Shown: piece by piece, positions 51,848 to 61,804 of the stretch
Position numbering within the stretch: position 1 is the first letter of the stretch
How the letters are laid out: each line of letters begins with the position of its first letter
Assembly (NCBI RefSeq): GCF_052056485.1
Contig: NZ_CP183948.1
Location: 4,216,001 to 4,280,000, forward strand
Source: Paenibacillus_AQ nitricinens
GTDB taxonomy: Bacteria; Bacillota; Bacilli; Paenibacillales; Paenibacillaceae
DNA length: 64,000 nucleotides
Reading direction: 5' to 3'
The notes under the pieces: generated by a model
Databases searched by the model: none
Told to the model about the DNA's origin: nothing
The model's input: only the letters and a program-made list of their open reading frames with translations
Position numbers and translations under genes: made by a program

Positions 51848-53464
51848 TTAATGGCTTATTAAGTTACTAACAATTTGATCAATTATAATCTTCTGCCCAT
51901 TGACTCCACAACCATCTACCCAAAGACTTGTATCAATATAGGAAACGTGATTATTTTTGACTGCTTTTAAATTTCTCCACGGTTCGCTTTCCATAAGTTT
52001 ATCCATATTTTCTTCAGCACTAAAATTCTCCATCACACGTTTCTCTACGAAAAGATAGTCAGGATTAGCCCTATACAATTGCTCTATCGAACAAGGATTA
52101 AACCATGCCTCGCCTGTCTTTAAAAACTCTGGAAGTGATAGTTCCAACTTCGTGTAGAGTAATTGAGAGACTCCGCTTGAGTTCCCTCCTAAATATCGAT
52201 ATCCGAAAGCTTCTACTCGTAACACCATTACTGTAGCACCGGATTGAACGATGGGCTGTAATTGTTGCCGTGCTTCGTTTATCTCATTTTCCATTTGAGT
52301 TTGGAGTTTTTCCGCTTCTTCCTTCATCTGAAATAAAGCGGCCAATTGACTAAGGAGAATATCTATATCCATAGTTAGACCTGTTATGATTGGAGCGATT
52401 GTGCGCATTTTCTTCTTAATATCTTCTGTTAAAAAATGTCCAATGATTAATTCTGGCTGCTCTTGTTGAATCAACTCTATATTCGTATCATATTGGGGCA
52501 CTTCCAACAGTTTAACGTGATGCTTTTTAAATAGTTCTCGTTGATGTTGAGGTACTAGTAACGGTGTTACCATTACAGCATGCGGTATTATCCCTAATTC
52601 GATTAGAACTTCAGCACAGAGTGGTGAAATCGATAAAATATATCGTTGATGCAATTGTTGAGCATAATTTCTGGGTGACACACCTGCAAAGTGTTTGAAG
52701 CGACGACTAAAATAGTGCACATCTTCAAAACCAACCTTTTTAGCAATCTCTTGCGATTTCGCTGAAGTTAATAATATTTCTTCTTTCGCACGGTAGATCC
52801 TATAATTGGCCAAATAGTCTAATGGAGGCTTCCCACATTGCTCACTAAATTTCCGAGAATAATGCCACTGACTTATCCCTGCAATTTGCGCTAATTGCTC
52901 GCGTGTTATCATCTCACTATAATGTTCCTGGATATAGTCAATAGAACGAAGAATTCCTTTTTCTGTCGTCTCTTCATCACCCGATTGTTTTTGATATAAG
53001 TGTTTCAACAATCCATATAATAGATGCTGGTTTCTGACCATCGATTCGCTGACACTACTAGCCAAATTCTCATTCAAACTATCACTAATACTCGTCAAAA
53101 AACCGCCCGTCAACTGTATAATTTGATAGGTATTTCCAACGGGGACATGCCAATTGAATTTAGACACCTTACCTTCTGCAATGAACGGGGAATAGGTATC
53201 AAATTGAATTTGCCAACCTGCTAAATCCAGATTTCCTCCTTCTAAAACTTCAATAAATGAGTTTGGTTCAATAGCAATTAAATTGCCGAAAGAGACTTGA
53301 ACACGATGCCCATTCATATTCCAAATCGCTTGACCATCCGTAATAATGATTAATGTATTTGAAGTAAAATAATGAATTGCTTCCACAGTGATCCATTTAG
53401 CTGGTATCGGTTGAGTGGACTCCCATTGAGCGATCCATCCAAGATCATTTGGTTGTGCTTTCAA
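51848..53464 (-). CDS. AraC regulator fused to siderophore-binding domain (Btr-like)
   Basis: 538 residues: N-terminal cupin-like region (1-160), AraC double HTH (about 165-265; ITREQLAQIAGISQWHYSRKFSEQCGKPPLDYLANYR), and a C-terminal TroA/FecB-type binding domain (about 280-538). This is the arrangement of B. subtilis Btr (about 530 residues), which activates siderophore uptake after binding the ferric siderophore. It precedes the binding-protein gene, separated by the Fur box. Expected to control that gene and the reductase. A start at 53464 is supported by GGGGGAG upstream. Confidence 0.9.
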   Translation of the reverse strand: MKAQPNDLGWIAQWESTQPIPAKWITVEAIHYFTSNTLIIITDGQAIWNMNGHRVQVSFGNLIAIEPNSFIEVLEGGNLDLAGWQIQFDTYSPFIAEGKVSKFNWHVPVGNTYQIIQLTGGFLTSISDSLNENLASSVSESMVRNQHLLYGLLKHLYQKQSGDEETTEKGILRSIDYIQEHYSEMITREQLAQIAGISQWHYSRKFSEQCGKPPLDYLANYRIYRAKEEILLTSAKSQEIAKKVGFEDVHYFSRRFKHFAGVSPRNYAQQLHQRYILSISPLCAEVLIELGIIPHAVMVTPLLVPQHQRELFKKHHVKLLEVPQYDTNIELIQQEQPELIIGHFLTEDIKKKMRTIAPIITGLTMDIDILLSQLAALFQMKEEAEKLQTQMENEINEARQQLQPIVQSGATVMVLRVEAFGYRYLGGNSSGVSQLLYTKLELSLPEFLKTGEAWFNPCSIEQLYRANPDYLFVEKRVMENFSAEENMDKLMESEPWRNLKAVKNNHVSYIDTSLWVDGCGVNGQKIIIDQIVSNLISH

Positions 53465-53475
53465 ATTCTCTCCCC

Positions 53476-53937
53476 CTATTCTCCTCTGTTCAACATCGGA
53501 TTTTCAAAATATTCCTGATTCTTCGCAGCAAGCTTTTCAAGCAAAACTTCTGCGTATGCCAATTCCTTATAAGGCGTCAACGAGGATCATACAAGAAACA
53601 AGCTGTGGATAAAGACTTGCGAATAATCTTGCTACCAATCAGACAACTCCTCTACCCAGTCAAGTCATGTTCGGTGGACAGACGTTGCTTGGCTTTTACC
53701 GATATTTGTTCTATCGTAAGAAAATGTTGACGTTTCCTGCATTATGCGTTCTTGGACTTTGTTCCGTGTCTCACTGCAATCACCTAATCCTGCTATAAAA
53801 ATCACACTTGATGTGCTTTTTTTTGAATATCTACAGTATAGCTTGCTGTTGTAAACTCACCACTGATTTTTTGATTGATTTTCTATTATACTATGGAATG
53901 ACTTGGCTAATCTATTGGGTATGTTGTTTATTGTCAT
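53476..53937 (-). pseudogene. alpha/beta hydrolase, frameshifted and deleted
   Basis: The minus strand in broken frames reads TFSYDRTNIGKSQATS preceded by VIFIAGLGDCSETRNKVQERIM, then RLFASLYPQLVSCMILVDA, then KELAYAEVLLEKLAAKNQEYFENP before a stop at 53476. These are the oxyanion-loop region, the strand after the nucleophile elbow, and a lid helix of an alpha/beta hydrolase; the nucleophile (GHSxGG) segment is missing. A possible original start is the ATG at 53937 with AAGGTGATG upstream (TINNIPNRLAKSFHS). Several shifts and a deletion make it inactive. Confidence 0.5.
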
Positions 53938-54010
53938 GGGGCATCACCTTCTTGTCTTTTAGAACTTTTTGTTGTGTATCGAGTTTTTCATTCCCTTCAA
54001 AAAAAAGAAA

Positions 54011-54037
54011 AAACCCTTATATGACAGCTAAGGGTTT
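54011..54037. terminator. hairpin with A/T-rich flanks
   Basis: AAACCCTTA/TAAGGGTTT arms with a 9-base loop and a T run on the minus strand (AAAAAAGAAAAAA on plus). A terminator left over from the rearranged segment. Confidence 0.55.
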
Positions 54038-54073
54038 GAATCACTTCTTCACTTAGTTTAATAATAAGAGGCA

Positions 54074-54180
54074 TTAACTCAGAGCGCTTATGGCTATTCT
54101 TTCTCCCCGGCCTAAACGATCAATATCCATAACCACTAATCCATCGCAGACATCAGTCCGAACCGGACGTATTGTCTCTA
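54074..54180 (-). pseudogene. serine recombinase fragment
   Basis: In one frame the minus strand reads RTDVCDGLVVMDIDRLGRGERIAISALS then stops. The segment GLVVMDIDRLGRGE is almost identical to VVVMDIDRLGRGE in the recombinase pseudogene at 2074-3532. Only this core of the resolvase domain is left. It marks the remains of a second mobile element, next to a truncated malic enzyme. Confidence 0.6.
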
Positions 54181-54560
54181 TTTGAATGGATGTCCAGCTT
54201 TAATTGTTTTCCATTAACGCGCCTATTCTTGCCACACCACTCTTGAGCACCGCACGAATAACCGCTTCCCGGATACGCTCCACTACTCGTGGATCAAACG
54301 CATTCGGCATAATATAAGTTTCATGAAGATCGCTGACGTCAATCACCGAAGAAATCGCCTCAGCAGCAGCCAGTTTCATATCTTCATTGATTTCAGTGGC
54401 GCCACAGTCAAGGGCTCCACGAAAAATACCGGGAAAACAGAGAACATTATTGATCTGGTTAGGAAAATCGGAGCGCCCTGTCGCCATAACCTTGACGTAA
54501 GGCCCCGCAATTTCAGGATCAATCTCCGGAGTAGGATTGGCCATGGCAAATACAATCGGA

Positions 54561-55094
<534 letters not shown>

Positions 55095-55276
55095 GTTATA
55101 GCTTTGCCACCTTGTGAATAATTTTTACAATCAGCTTAACGGCAAAGACCCTGCCCTTGAAAGTTTATGTAATTAAAAAAAACGTTTTGTAACTAAAGTA
55201 ATCACTGCAATGTGTATGAAAGACCACCGGTTAGGGCATGGCTCAAAAAAAGAAGAGCCTTTAGGCTCTCCTTCGT

Positions 55277-55687
55277 TTACAAGATCGCTTTCATCCGATT
55301 GTTTCTTGGATTATGTTCTACTTCCGCAAGACCCAATTCTTCGAGCAATGGTGGGATATACATTCCAAATCGCCCCCGAAGTCCCTTCTTTAATCCATAC
55401 CAACCGCCAACAGGGTTTTCAGGTGAACGCCCCCATGCTTCAACGGTACCTTCTTTTGCTGGTTTTTGCTCATCAGCACTTCCTAACTCCATCCAATCAC
55501 CATTTTGTATAAGCATGGCGTGCAGATCTTCAATACAGCGGTAGTCATAATGCAAAACCGTTTTCCCTACAATGCAAACTATAATTTCTTTACCGTCTTT
55601 TTCGACCTTGTACATTTCATACTCGGATGTTTGCGGTGGTGTCTTTAATTTCCAAGGATTTTCCTTGGTTCCTGTAGTTGTCGACAT
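55277..55687 (-). CDS. DUF6855-like conserved protein
   Basis: 136 residues from the ATG at 55687 (GGGAG upstream; the longer frame to 55702 is not favoured). Starts TGTKENPWKLKTPPQTSEYEMYKVEKDGKE and ends LRGRFGMYIPPLLEELGLAEVEHNPRNNRMKA, the conserved pattern of DUF6855. Soluble, single domain, no catalytic motif recognised. Widespread in soil bacteria; function unknown. Monocistronic. Confidence 0.75.
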   Translation of the reverse strand: MSTTTGTKENPWKLKTPPQTSEYEMYKVEKDGKEIIVCIVGKTVLHYDYRCIEDLHAMLIQNGDWMELGSADEQKPAKEGTVEAWGRSPENPVGGWYGLKKGLRGRFGMYIPPLLEELGLAEVEHNPRNNRMKAIL

Positions 55688-55808
55688 ATTTTCAACTCCC
55701 AAAGTAACTCACAAAATTAGTAAGTTGTAATCATTTTATTAGTTTGCATCACCTTACTATACTTCATTACCTTTATTCGTCCTACTCAGTATAAGGAAGC
55801 TGGCACTA

Positions 55809-57086
55809 TCATTCCAAACTACTCATCTCCACCACATCTCCACTAGTGGCCTTCACAGCATAATTACAATCTAACTTCCCGCACAGCACATACTTCTTCT
55901 GCCCAGGATCATACACATAGACTGGCGTTAATTCGAGCCATCCCTTGAGCTTGTCATAAGCTTCGTCATGACTTACAGCAATTTTCTCTTCGCTCTTGAA
56001 CTCATCAAACATATCGAGCATTGGTTTGTTATCCATATAATTTATAACCTTATAATTCTGCACATCGATGAACAGGAGGATCTTACGCTGGAATATACGA
56101 TTACTTGGCGCCTTCATCCTCAGTGTTGCCTGAATATGTCCTCTTTCCCGTTGTAAAGTCTTCAATATCCATTCTCCGGATTCATCCGGATAGAGCTGGC
56201 TTAAACCAGCTTCGACTGCGGCTATACATACGGCTTGTTCTGCGTCTGTGATAGGAAGTGAGTCCGGATGCGGTTCGCGAGCTATTGCCTGCTCAATGGT
56301 AACTACCTCAGGTAGACGTTTCTCCGCCCTTTCGAAAGGCTCCAGCTCCGTATTCTGTTGCTCCCAATGCATTACCTGATCTATATTCAATCGTGCTCTC
56401 GTACCTGATATAAACTCAAATGGGATGGTGGTTGTTCCGTCATTTGTAATGTAGATCTCTTCTATCCCATAGATCAGCAGGAGTTGCTTCGTCTCGTACA
56501 CCGGATATTCTATAAGTTGTAGTTGTTTCCTCGCCTGGGGCTCTATCGTTTGAAGTGTGAGGATATAGTTCTCTTTGTGCATAATGGAGCTGGAAGGAAA
56601 CTGGCCATATACACTGTAAAAAACAAGCCTGCCTTCCGCATCGAAGCGAAGCTCGATCCGTCCACCAGGAGTGACTGGTATGCTACCTATTTTTTCAATA
56701 AAATGATATTCTCCAATCTGTTCCTTCTCTAAGTGGAATTGTTTACCGTATACCACCCTTGCCTCAGCTTCAATCCACCGGATGACTCCGTTAAAATCTA
56801 TATTTTGGAATGGTGTCCCCTCCGCATAAGATTTCCCGCCAACAAAAATCACACTTTTATAGTTGCGGGATTGTAGGTCAATCGTGATGACGGCAGTTCC
56901 TTCCGGATTGTAATCGCCCTTCCATTCCTTAATATGAGCAGGAAACCATTCCATACTAAGAAAATAGTTGGTTTCTCCCAGCATCATAACGTCGCGATAA
57001 ATTTCATGAGAGTGTAAGTAGTAGTTGTCCAATCCATATTTTTGCTGTGTGGCATCAAGCAGTTCTTTGATCCGAATATCCATCAT
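55809..57086 (-). CDS. conserved hypothetical protein
   Basis: 425 residues from the ATG at 57086 (TGGGGTG upstream). No signal peptide, so cytoplasmic. Segments such as AVITIDLQSRNYKSVIFVGGKSY and the ending VYVYDPGQKKYVLCGKLDCNYAVKATSGDVV resemble the YcdB/YcdC-like repeats of Paenibacillus proteins, in which the last part recalls PepSY-type domains. A central beta region (GRIELRFDAEGRLVFYSVYG) and a helical middle follow. Role unknown. Confidence 0.6.
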   Translation of the reverse strand: MMDIRIKELLDATQQKYGLDNYYLHSHEIYRDVMMLGETNYFLSMEWFPAHIKEWKGDYNPEGTAVITIDLQSRNYKSVIFVGGKSYAEGTPFQNIDFNGVIRWIEAEARVVYGKQFHLEKEQIGEYHFIEKIGSIPVTPGGRIELRFDAEGRLVFYSVYGQFPSSSIMHKENYILTLQTIEPQARKQLQLIEYPVYETKQLLLIYGIEEIYITNDGTTTIPFEFISGTRARLNIDQVMHWEQQNTELEPFERAEKRLPEVVTIEQAIAREPHPDSLPITDAEQAVCIAAVEAGLSQLYPDESGEWILKTLQRERGHIQATLRMKAPSNRIFQRKILLFIDVQNYKVINYMDNKPMLDMFDEFKSEEKIAVSHDEAYDKLKGWLELTPVYVYDPGQKKYVLCGKLDCNYAVKATSGDVVEMSSLE

Positions 57087-57355
57087 AGTGCACCCCATAA
57101 AATTGATGCTTACATCATACCATTACATAGTGTTGATTACGAAACGCAGCAGCGTATATTAGAGTCGATTGTTACTTATTAAATAGTAGAATCTTCTGAA
57201 TATTCTACAAGCTTATGCAATGGGCTTTGCTGATGTTCAGAAAATGATCAGTAACTTGGGTTTTAATAATGCAGAGGGTAATAAAATTTTGCACAGCCTT
57301 AAACAGAATTCTATACGTGAATAATGACCAAATATTTAAATGGAGGTAAATCATC

Positions 57356-57829
57356 ATGTATGACATCATCGATGGAAATGCGGAATTAATACAATTTTTC
57401 CCACTTCCAGCGCATCTTTATGGTAAGGATATTGCTTGTATTGTAACTGTTGCTTATGCGGAAGAGCAGGGACCAAATTTAACGGGCCTCATAAATGCTC
57501 TATACTCCAAGGGATATACAAACCTTGATCATCTACTAAATTCCACATGGAATAAACTATACCAAGTTCCGAGGCTGGGACACAAAAGACTGATACTTCT
57601 GCTTCGTTTACTAGAACGAATTTCTGCAGATCCCAAGACCATAGAAAACCATGCCATTGTCCCTCGTGTTACAATGCAGAGTAAAAAGGAAATAAAAGAA
57701 TTAACTTTAAAGAGGATTATAAAGAAGTATAACGAATCATCTGTGGAGGTATTAAGTGAAGCTACCGAAAAAGAAGCTCGTTTAAAGAAAATTAAAGATA
57801 GACTCCGTGAAATGGGGATGATCATATAA
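57356..57829 (+). CDS. hypothetical protein with alpha-CTD-like helix-hairpin-helix
   Basis: 157 residues, no family identified. The middle stretch NLDHLLNSTWNKLYQVPRLGHKRLILLLRLLERI has the L...L...G(H)KR pattern of the RNA polymerase alpha C-terminal domain or an HhH motif, which binds DNA backbone or proteins. The C-terminal third is Lys/Glu-rich helix (KEIKELTLKRIIKKYNESSVEVLSEATEKEA). AATGGAGGT precedes the ATG. Probably soluble and nucleic-acid-associated; function not known. Confidence 0.6.
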   Translation: MYDIIDGNAELIQFFPLPAHLYGKDIACIVTVAYAEEQGPNLTGLINALYSKGYTNLDHLLNSTWNKLYQVPRLGHKRLILLLRLLERISADPKTIENHAIVPRVTMQSKKEIKELTLKRIIKKYNESSVEVLSEATEKEARLKKIKDRLREMGMII

Positions 57830-58158
57830 TAAAACCCTGCCTGTATAATGAAGTGCACTCTTTCAATTCATTCAGTAATCACGCGATGCATCGAACCAGC
57901 GTTGAGCCGTCTCCTCTGTTATAGGCTCGCCAATCAGATGATCTTCACTCCCTCATTTTTAAAAAAGAGGGTGTCCCTCCGTCATTTTATGGCTTTTGGG
58001 ACACCCTCTGTTGAATTATTTCACGCCGTCACATAGGGTACGATTCACTGCGTTATCTGAAACGGCAAGTTATCAAAAATATAGTTTTATTTGCGTTAGT
58101 GTTGTATCACTTATCTTGATTACAAGCGCCTGCGGCCAATGTCTCTAACATGATTAAC
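57830..58158. other. 329-bp gap with a terminator and a coding remnant
   Basis: Holds the stem-loop at 57967-58008. On the minus strand about 57955-57872 a short frame reads EDHLIGEPITEETAQRWFDASRDY then stops; it looks like the end of a real protein but has no start and no family could be assigned. Nothing else is recognisable. Confidence 0.4.
57967..58008. terminator. stem-loop between convergent genes
   Basis: Perfect 11-base arms GAGGGTGTCCC/GGGACACCCTC with a 20-base loop; A-rich left flank, so it may end transcription in the minus direction as well as the plus. Confidence 0.6.
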
Positions 58159-59451
58159 CTACGACAACGCCAACATCGCGTTCATATCTTCCTCAGCTGT
58201 AGTAATCAGCTTTAATCCGAAAAGCTCTACCAACACATCCAGCACACCAGGCGAGATAAACTCCGGCGGCTTCGGCCCAATACGAATGTCCTGAATGCCA
58301 AGGCTGAACAAGCCCAACAGAATAGCTACTGCTTTTTGCTCAAACCAAGACAGTACAATACTCACAGGTAGCTCATTCACCGAGCAGTCAAATGCTTCAG
58401 CCAAAGCCAACGCAATTTTCACCGTAGAGCCGGAATTATTACATTGCCCAAGATCTATATACCGCGGAATGCCAGTGTCTCCAACAGTGCCATAATCGAC
58501 ATCATTAAAACGGAACTTCCCGCATGAAGTAGTTAAAATAACGGTTTCGTTCGGTAAGGAAGTTGCCAACTCGCGATAGTAATTCCCATCTTTACCTGGT
58601 GCATCACAGCCTGCAATAACGAAGAACCGGCGGATATGCCCGTCTTTGACAGCTTGAATAATCTCAGGTGCCAGCCCGATTACCGTTTCATGATGGTATC
58701 CTGTCGTGAGTACAAGATCTGAATCTACATCTGCCGCAGGTAATGACAACGCCCGGTTAATTAATGGGGAGAAGTCGTCATTTGTAATTTTCGCTACCCC
58801 TTCCAGCCCTGCGACTTCATAGGAGAAAAAGCGGTCTGCATACGTACCCTTAATCGGCATCACACAGTTTGTAGTTGCAAGAATCGCACCTGGAAACTGC
58901 TCGAAAAGTCTGCGTTGATCGTACCAAGCTTTGCCGATGTTTCCTCTCAGATGTTTATACTTCTTTAGCGCAGGATAGCCATGAGCAGGTAACATTTCCG
59001 AGTGAGTATAGATGTTGATGCCCTTTCCTTCCGTCTGCCGCAACAATTCCTCCAGCGCATACAAATTATGCCCTGTCACTACAATACATTGACCTTCTAT
59101 TTTGTTCTGACTAACTGTAATTGGCTGCGGAATGCCAAAGCGATCCGTATGTGCGCGATCCAGTACATCCATGATCCGAACCGCCGCATCACCGACCTTC
59201 ATTGCCATCTCCAAATGCTCCTGCGTATTAAAATTGGAATTGGTCAAGGTCATATACAACGCTTCGTGGGTAATACGATCGACCTCGGGGTCACTATATC
59301 CTAGCTGCCGAGCATGAGTCGCATAGGCTGCAATTCCTTTTAAGGCAAAAATCATCGTATCCTGCAAACTAGCAATGGTTTCATTTTTGCCGCATACTCC
59401 AACAACGGTGCAGCCGCCAGTCGGTGTCTGTTCACATTGGTAACAAAACAT
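58159..59451 (-). CDS. hcp: hybrid cluster protein (hydroxylamine reductase), short class
   Basis: 430 residues from the ATG at 59451 (GGAGG upstream; the frame to 59466 opens before that site). N-terminal cluster motif MFCYQCEQTPTGGCTVVGVCGK with Cys3, 6, 14 and 20, and later hybrid-cluster regions LTTSCGKFRFND and CNNSGS. About 430 residues, so it lacks the ~110-residue three-helix insertion of the class I/II proteins. Hcp protects against nitrosative stress (NO reduction) and has hydroxylamine reductase activity. Monocistronic, behind the MFS gene. Confidence 0.9.
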   Translation of the reverse strand: MFCYQCEQTPTGGCTVVGVCGKNETIASLQDTMIFALKGIAAYATHARQLGYSDPEVDRITHEALYMTLTNSNFNTQEHLEMAMKVGDAAVRIMDVLDRAHTDRFGIPQPITVSQNKIEGQCIVVTGHNLYALEELLRQTEGKGINIYTHSEMLPAHGYPALKKYKHLRGNIGKAWYDQRRLFEQFPGAILATTNCVMPIKGTYADRFFSYEVAGLEGVAKITNDDFSPLINRALSLPAADVDSDLVLTTGYHHETVIGLAPEIIQAVKDGHIRRFFVIAGCDAPGKDGNYYRELATSLPNETVILTTSCGKFRFNDVDYGTVGDTGIPRYIDLGQCNNSGSTVKIALALAEAFDCSVNELPVSIVLSWFEQKAVAILLGLFSLGIQDIRIGPKPPEFISPGVLDVLVELFGLKLITTAEEDMNAMLALS

Positions 59452-59544
59452 ATCGTTATCCTCCATATTTCAGATAGTCTTTCGATACTCTCAACGTAAC
59501 AGAACACCCTACCTTGAGTTGTGATTACACACACATTTTTCACA

Positions 59545-60945
59545 TCAAGAAGATTGAATTGTCCGTCTATGGATCACAACCATCATTATAATAACGCTTA
59601 TACAAATGAAAATATTAATGCCAAAAACCATTTTGATCGCCTGAAGTTGACTCTCTTGCCCGATCTGTCCACTCACCATCCCAAGTCCAAGCGCAGAGCC
59701 AAACACCATACCCGCATTTCGTGTTAAGGCAATGATTCCTCCAATGGAACCTACGTGTTCCTTAGGCGTCTGCTGCATAATATAGCTATTATTCGGAGAA
59801 GCAATAAGTCCCATCCCAAGTCCAATAAGACATAGAATTGCAGCGATTCCAGAGACCGGGATATTCTCTAAAAATAATAGCAACAGTACGAACCCGCTTC
59901 CCATGCAGCTTAGCCCCATTAGCATCAATCGATGAGAGCCATAACGATCGGACCAGTAACCAGCAAGAGGACCTGCAAAGGCTAATGCAATGGGATAAGC
60001 AGCCATCATGTAACCGGTAGTAGAGGACGAAAACTGAACCGTTGCTCCCATCAAAAAGAATGGAATAAGGACAAGTAACGTATTAGAAAGAATAAAAGAG
60101 GCATTGCTCACGATCAACCCAACCGATACAGCAGGAATTCTTAGCGCCCGAAGAGGTAGAAAAGGTGTCTTTTGCCTCCGTTCCCATAATAGAAACGTGA
60201 CCAACAGCAGGATAACCCCCATCAAACTCGCCATCGTCTGCGCAGACACCCATCCCCACTTGCTCCCATTTGTAATTACGAGAAGAAGCAAGGTGATCCA
60301 TGCCATGAACAAGCCCGTCCCCACGATGCTGACAGTTCCCAACTTACGATCTTGCACGCGGCCCGGAATGTACCGGTAAGCCATAATTGTAGCCACAATC
60401 GCCACAGGAACATGGATCAAAAATAGCCACTGCCAGCTGAGCCACTCCGCAATCAACCCTCCCGCAATAGGGCCAGTCATCCCGCCCAGTGCGACAGCCG
60501 TACTCAGAATTCCGAGTGCATGTCCTCTCTTCTCTTTCGGCATATGGATGGTGATGAGCGCAATATTCGTTGCTTGGAACATCGCAGCACCTATGCCCTG
60601 CACAACTCTAAGCGTAAGTAATATTGGCAGATTAGGTGAAAAAGCGACCAAGATCGAACCAACTGTAAAAATCACAAATCCGAGATTATGAATGCGGCGA
60701 AACCCATAACGATCACCCAATTTCCCCATCACAGGGAGAAGCACAGTAATCACTAGTAGGTACCCTGTTGTGATCCACAACCCCTTCGCAAGCTCTGTCT
60801 GAAAATGATTAATAAAAAAAGGAAGCGATACATTCATAATTCCGGCTGTAAAATGGGAAATAAAAGCTCCCATACAAATAGCCGCCATCATACCCAATCG
60901 CCGCCTGCGGGTGTCCGTTAGCTCTTTATTTTTTGCAACATTCAT
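59545..60945 (-). CDS. MFS drug exporter, DHA2 (EmrB/QacA) family
   Basis: 466 residues from the ATG at 60945 (GGGGACGGGATCAGC upstream; the ATG at 60966 lies just before that site). Fourteen membrane helices. Motif A GKLGDRYGFRRIHN between helices 2 and 3, and motif C-type sequence GGMTGPIAGGLIAEWLSWQWLFLI. Drug:H+ antiporter with unknown substrate. It lies on the same strand as hcp with ~94 bases between, possibly cotranscribed, but no functional link is evident. Confidence 0.88.
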   Translation of the reverse strand: MNVAKNKELTDTRRRRLGMMAAICMGAFISHFTAGIMNVSLPFFINHFQTELAKGLWITTGYLLVITVLLPVMGKLGDRYGFRRIHNLGFVIFTVGSILVAFSPNLPILLTLRVVQGIGAAMFQATNIALITIHMPKEKRGHALGILSTAVALGGMTGPIAGGLIAEWLSWQWLFLIHVPVAIVATIMAYRYIPGRVQDRKLGTVSIVGTGLFMAWITLLLLVITNGSKWGWVSAQTMASLMGVILLLVTFLLWERRQKTPFLPLRALRIPAVSVGLIVSNASFILSNTLLVLIPFFLMGATVQFSSSTTGYMMAAYPIALAFAGPLAGYWSDRYGSHRLMLMGLSCMGSGFVLLLLFLENIPVSGIAAILCLIGLGMGLIASPNNSYIMQQTPKEHVGSIGGIIALTRNAGMVFGSALGLGMVSGQIGQESQLQAIKMVFGINIFICISVIIMMVVIHRRTIQSS

Positions 60946-61042
60946 GCTGATCCCGTCCCCACTCATATTTGTCTAAGAATACTAACAATTATAAGTAGAT
61001 CCATTGCCAGGACCAATCCCATAAAGATGGGATAAAGAGAGG

Positions 61043-61110
61043 GCTGTCTTTTAAGTCCTAAAAAGACAGCGAAGCAGCTTATTCTCCGTAATTGGAGAAC
61101 AAGCTGCTTC
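61043..61110 (-). terminator. tandem stem-loops between MFS and SHOCT genes
   Basis: Two hairpins in a row: GCTGTCTTTT/AAAAAGACAGC (61043-61070) and GAAGCAGCTTaTTCTCC/GGAGAAcAAGCTGCTTC (61071-61110). Together they end the SHOCT-gene transcript before the MFS gene. Confidence 0.75.
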
Positions 61111-61188
61111 GTATTTTGTGTCGTGAAGGCTACATCATCTATGGAAGTTATTTAATCAAACGTAGTCTGTGGACGAAAAAAGTCTATT

Positions 61189-61647
61189 TTATAATCCAAG
61201 GATTTGCTTTTTCTTGGCTTCAAATTCTTCTGGAGTTATGATACCGGAATCCTTAAGTTCTGCTAACTGTCTCAAATCATCGATCGACCCAACAGGAGCT
61301 GGAGGATTAGGGCGATTGTGTTTTTCTGATTTATATACTGCTATGTAATCACGGATTTTTTCGGCGATTTTCATTTTTCCCGGTTGAATAAGAACAACGT
61401 TAGCACTCGCTCCTTTCAAATTATCCTTTTTGGATGTTTGAAGGCTGGATGTAATTACTTGTAAATAAGGGACTTTTAAAAAGGGCTTAACTATACTGAT
61501 CGTAATAACGGAATCCAAGGGAATCGTTTGAGTTTGTCCTCCCAATTTCTGAACATTACTAGGCTTAATTACTAGGTAATCCTCGTATAGTTCAAGAGAT
61601 GATGTACCGCCGCTGATTTCGTGTATCATATTATCCACCTCATTCAT
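61189..61647 (-). CDS. DUF4429/SHOCT-domain protein
   Basis: 152 residues. N-terminal PH-like domain (about 10-105) with LELYEDYLVIKPSNVQKLGGQTQTIPLDSVITISIVKPF and the late strand KIAEKIRDYIAVY, a Pro/Asn linker, and a C-terminal SHOCT helix pair DDLRQLAELKDSGIITPEEFEAKKKQILGL. SHOCT domains mediate oligomerisation or protein contacts. Cytoplasmic, function unknown. Confidence 0.85.
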   Translation of the reverse strand: MNEVDNMIHEISGGTSSLELYEDYLVIKPSNVQKLGGQTQTIPLDSVITISIVKPFLKVPYLQVITSSLQTSKKDNLKGASANVVLIQPGKMKIAEKIRDYIAVYKSEKHNRPNPPAPVGSIDDLRQLAELKDSGIITPEEFEAKKKQILGL

Positions 61648-61804
61648 AAGATATCCCTATCTTATCATATATTTACAGTCCGCTTCTATATTTATCCTCT
61701 GCTTCAAATTTCATAGATTCAGTCACTGAATCCCCACTGAATAAATTCCTAAATCAGGGAGAAAATAAAAATCACTTAACATCTAATTTATTAAGGAGAA
61801 CTGC

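Noticed and set aside
57220..57324. 34-codon frame MGFADVQKMISNLGFNNAEGNK upstream of the hypothetical gene
   Set aside because: No ribosome site; it may be a coding remnant, but no family or companion supports calling a gene.
59470..59545. TGTGA/TCACA-like sequence upstream of hcp as an FNR or Rex site
   Set aside because: The half-sites are spaced irregularly (TGTGT-4-TCACA) and the neighbouring repeats of CA make a chance match likely.
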